64,000 bases of DNA from Serinus canaria (lineage: Eukaryota > Chordata > Aves > Passeriformes > Fringillidae). The notes beneath the pieces are model-generated. The model saw only the letters and a list, made by a program, of their open reading frames with translations, searched no databases and was not told the origin of the DNA. Of this stretch, positions 62,194 through 64,000 are shown in pieces. The position numbers were made by a program, and so were the translations under genes. Each line of letters starts with the position of its first letter. The stretch's first letter is position 1. The stretch covers positions 99,628,179 to 99,692,178 of the forward strand of contig NC_066316.1 of assembly GCF_022539315.1 (NCBI RefSeq), read 5' to 3'.

Positions 62194-64000
62194 CCCAAGA
62201 AGGTCCCCAGGGCACAAGAAGCTCTCAAAAATGCTAGGCAAATGACACAATTTCAAAAATTTGCAAACCAGAATGCTCTGTATGTATTTTTGAATCTTGA
62301 CCCAAAAGGAAAAGTATCAGTGTACAGGTAATTTCCAGTTTTTCAATCCCATATCACTTGCATTTTCACAAATGAAAATATATGTTGACTTATGGAAAGG
62401 AGGCACCCATTGTTTTAAATAGCATGTTGTTACTTAAGTTATGCTATTCACTTCTAATAGTCTGCAAAATTTGTCTCAGTTCTCTTTAATTTTGGCACAC
62501 TTTTCATTCTTCTTAGTGTGCACTGGAATTTGTCTGTTTTCAAAGTTCTTCATATTAAGAAATAAAGCAGATTAGAGAGGCTACATTTATGAAATTACAG
62601 TTTTGGACATATTAGTAACGACTCATTCATTTGCCACTGAAATTTTAGAGATGGCTATGAGCAAGCATGAAGATAGGAAGGTGAAACTTCAAAGACAGAC
62701 AGAAAGCAATTCTTGAGCAGACAGAATTCAAACATCATCATTGCTAATCACTTTTTTTAGTAAAAATACCAAAACCATTTTTTAGTTCAGGTAAAGCACT
62801 ATTCATCTTGCAGAACAGATACAACACAGTCACATTGTGCTCTCCAAATTAATGCTGTATATCTAGTTTAACATCACACTCGCAATCTTTCATGAACCGA
62901 AGAGTTTGCCTGTAACTTTGCTCACAGAAGGTCACATTCCAAACCCACTTAATTTTGCATGCATTAAGAACAAACTCCTAACAAATGGTATCCTGTTTTA
63001 ACCTCTTACATGAGTGGACAGAATAATGGTTCTTCCACAGTGGGGTCATAGTTTTGTTTGAGTATGATTTCCAAGGGCTTGACTTAAAGCTGAGACAAAC
63101 CATCTGATGGTTGGCCTCTTTTGTTATTTGTTTTGGTGTGCAACCTGATATTTGCTTAGGCTAATGATTTGAAAATCTATAATGCATCGTCTGTCTGTGG
63201 AATTTTTAATGAGTCAGCCTCAGATCATAGCTCTTGTTTTTGTTCTCTCTTATCAGGAGAGAGATGGAGTCCATGGAGGAAGATGATGACAATAAGCTCT
63301 CTAGAACATACCAAGTTGGGTGATTCAGCAGAGTGTCTCCACACACTGTAATTAAAAGGCAGGCAGACACACATTTTCAATAATGTGAAAGAAAGTGTTT
63401 TCTAATTGCTGGGTTTTTTCCAACTGAAATACACTTGTTTAACCTATAATGCAATCCATCCCTTCCTACCATTATGTGTCATCAGGAATCTGAAGGTTTA
63501 TTCAAACTCTGTGCTGTACTCCCCCGAACATTTCAGACAAGGAAGATTTAAAGTGTTGTGTTCACATTTTGCAAAATTGTCTCAGGCAGTCTGTACAGGC
63601 ACGTTCAATATCTTTACTGAAAATTCAGAAAGAATGGACAAGTCCATTTGAAATGAGGACTAAGAGCATTTAATGACTCTAGATGAAAATCATGCTATCA
63701 TCAGGTCCTGTGTGGAGTAGATGCATCCATTTACACCTCTCTCTGTAGGCGGAGCGGTTTCTTCTCACATATCCTTGCAACGATACATTTACATACAGAG
63801 CCTACTCACAGTCCATATCAACTCTGAAGCATTTGGCACCATGTTGCATTCTATTTAGTGTTAACACTTATGTTAAGAAAGGATATACCAAGAATACAGA
63901 ACAGCAGTGCAAAAGCACTGCTTTCTTTCACTTTTTCTCCCTTTCTAGCTTGCTGTCACCATATATTCTGTGCAACACAACACTAATTCATATTAAATTC

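Larger units (their letters stand above)
58858..64000. other. Unique AT-rich non-coding DNA to window end
   Basis: No gene, RNA gene or named mobile element. It contains a 20-A run (60726-60745) and a 26-bp-period duplication (62145-62193). The longest frame (129 codons, 60757-61146) begins right after the A run and resembles nothing known. Confidence 0.55.

Overview
The window looks like non-coding nuclear DNA from a bird, most likely a songbird. It is AT-rich and CpG-poor, and no frame holds a convincing gene. The longest open frames (about 110-140 codons) are confined to repeats or look random, and I found no rRNA, tRNA or CRISPR array. The avian call rests on five fragments that read like CR1 retrotransposon 3' ends and on three stretches that read like long terminal repeats (LTRs) of bird endogenous retroviruses. 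All family recognition is from memory of the families; no search was run. The songbird call is weaker than the bird call.

Layout. 1-1270: unique AT-rich DNA. 1271-2011: diverged 5'-truncated CR1 (+). 3260-4381: old solo-LTR-like element with tandem modules of about 46 bp. 4382-10410: unique DNA with a 16-bp-arm hairpin (6766-6800) and a 20-bp palindrome (10007-10026). 10413-10490: CR1 scrap (-). 12130-12900: locally GC-rich stretch with a tight CpG cluster folded in an inverted repeat (12461-12535). 13565-13656: (CA)n microsatellite. 13657-26830: mostly unique DNA with simple repeats and a 23-bp tandem duplication. 26830-27322: probable second old LTR. 27323-37435: unique DNA, including a stretch (30240-31125) that could be a conserved non-coding element. 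37436-37694: large GGGAA pentanucleotide tract. 37695-49201: AT-rich unique DNA. 49211-49593: the best-preserved element, a solo LTR flanked by a 9-bp perfect direct repeat. 49926-49973: strong 19-bp-arm hairpin. 53375-53993: second long CR1 fragment (+). 57075-57194 (-) and 58803-58857 (+): small CR1 scraps. The rest, to 64000, is unique AT-rich DNA.

No genes work together here. The segment is best read as intergenic or deep-intronic sequence. Its structure comes from retroelement insertion and decay, simple-repeat expansion, and possibly a few regulatory elements that only cross-species alignment could reveal. I did not find evidence for an undescribed biological system. The most notable items are the G-rich pentanucleotide tract, the solo LTR with target-site repeat, the CpG-cluster inverted repeat and the hairpin at 49926-49973.
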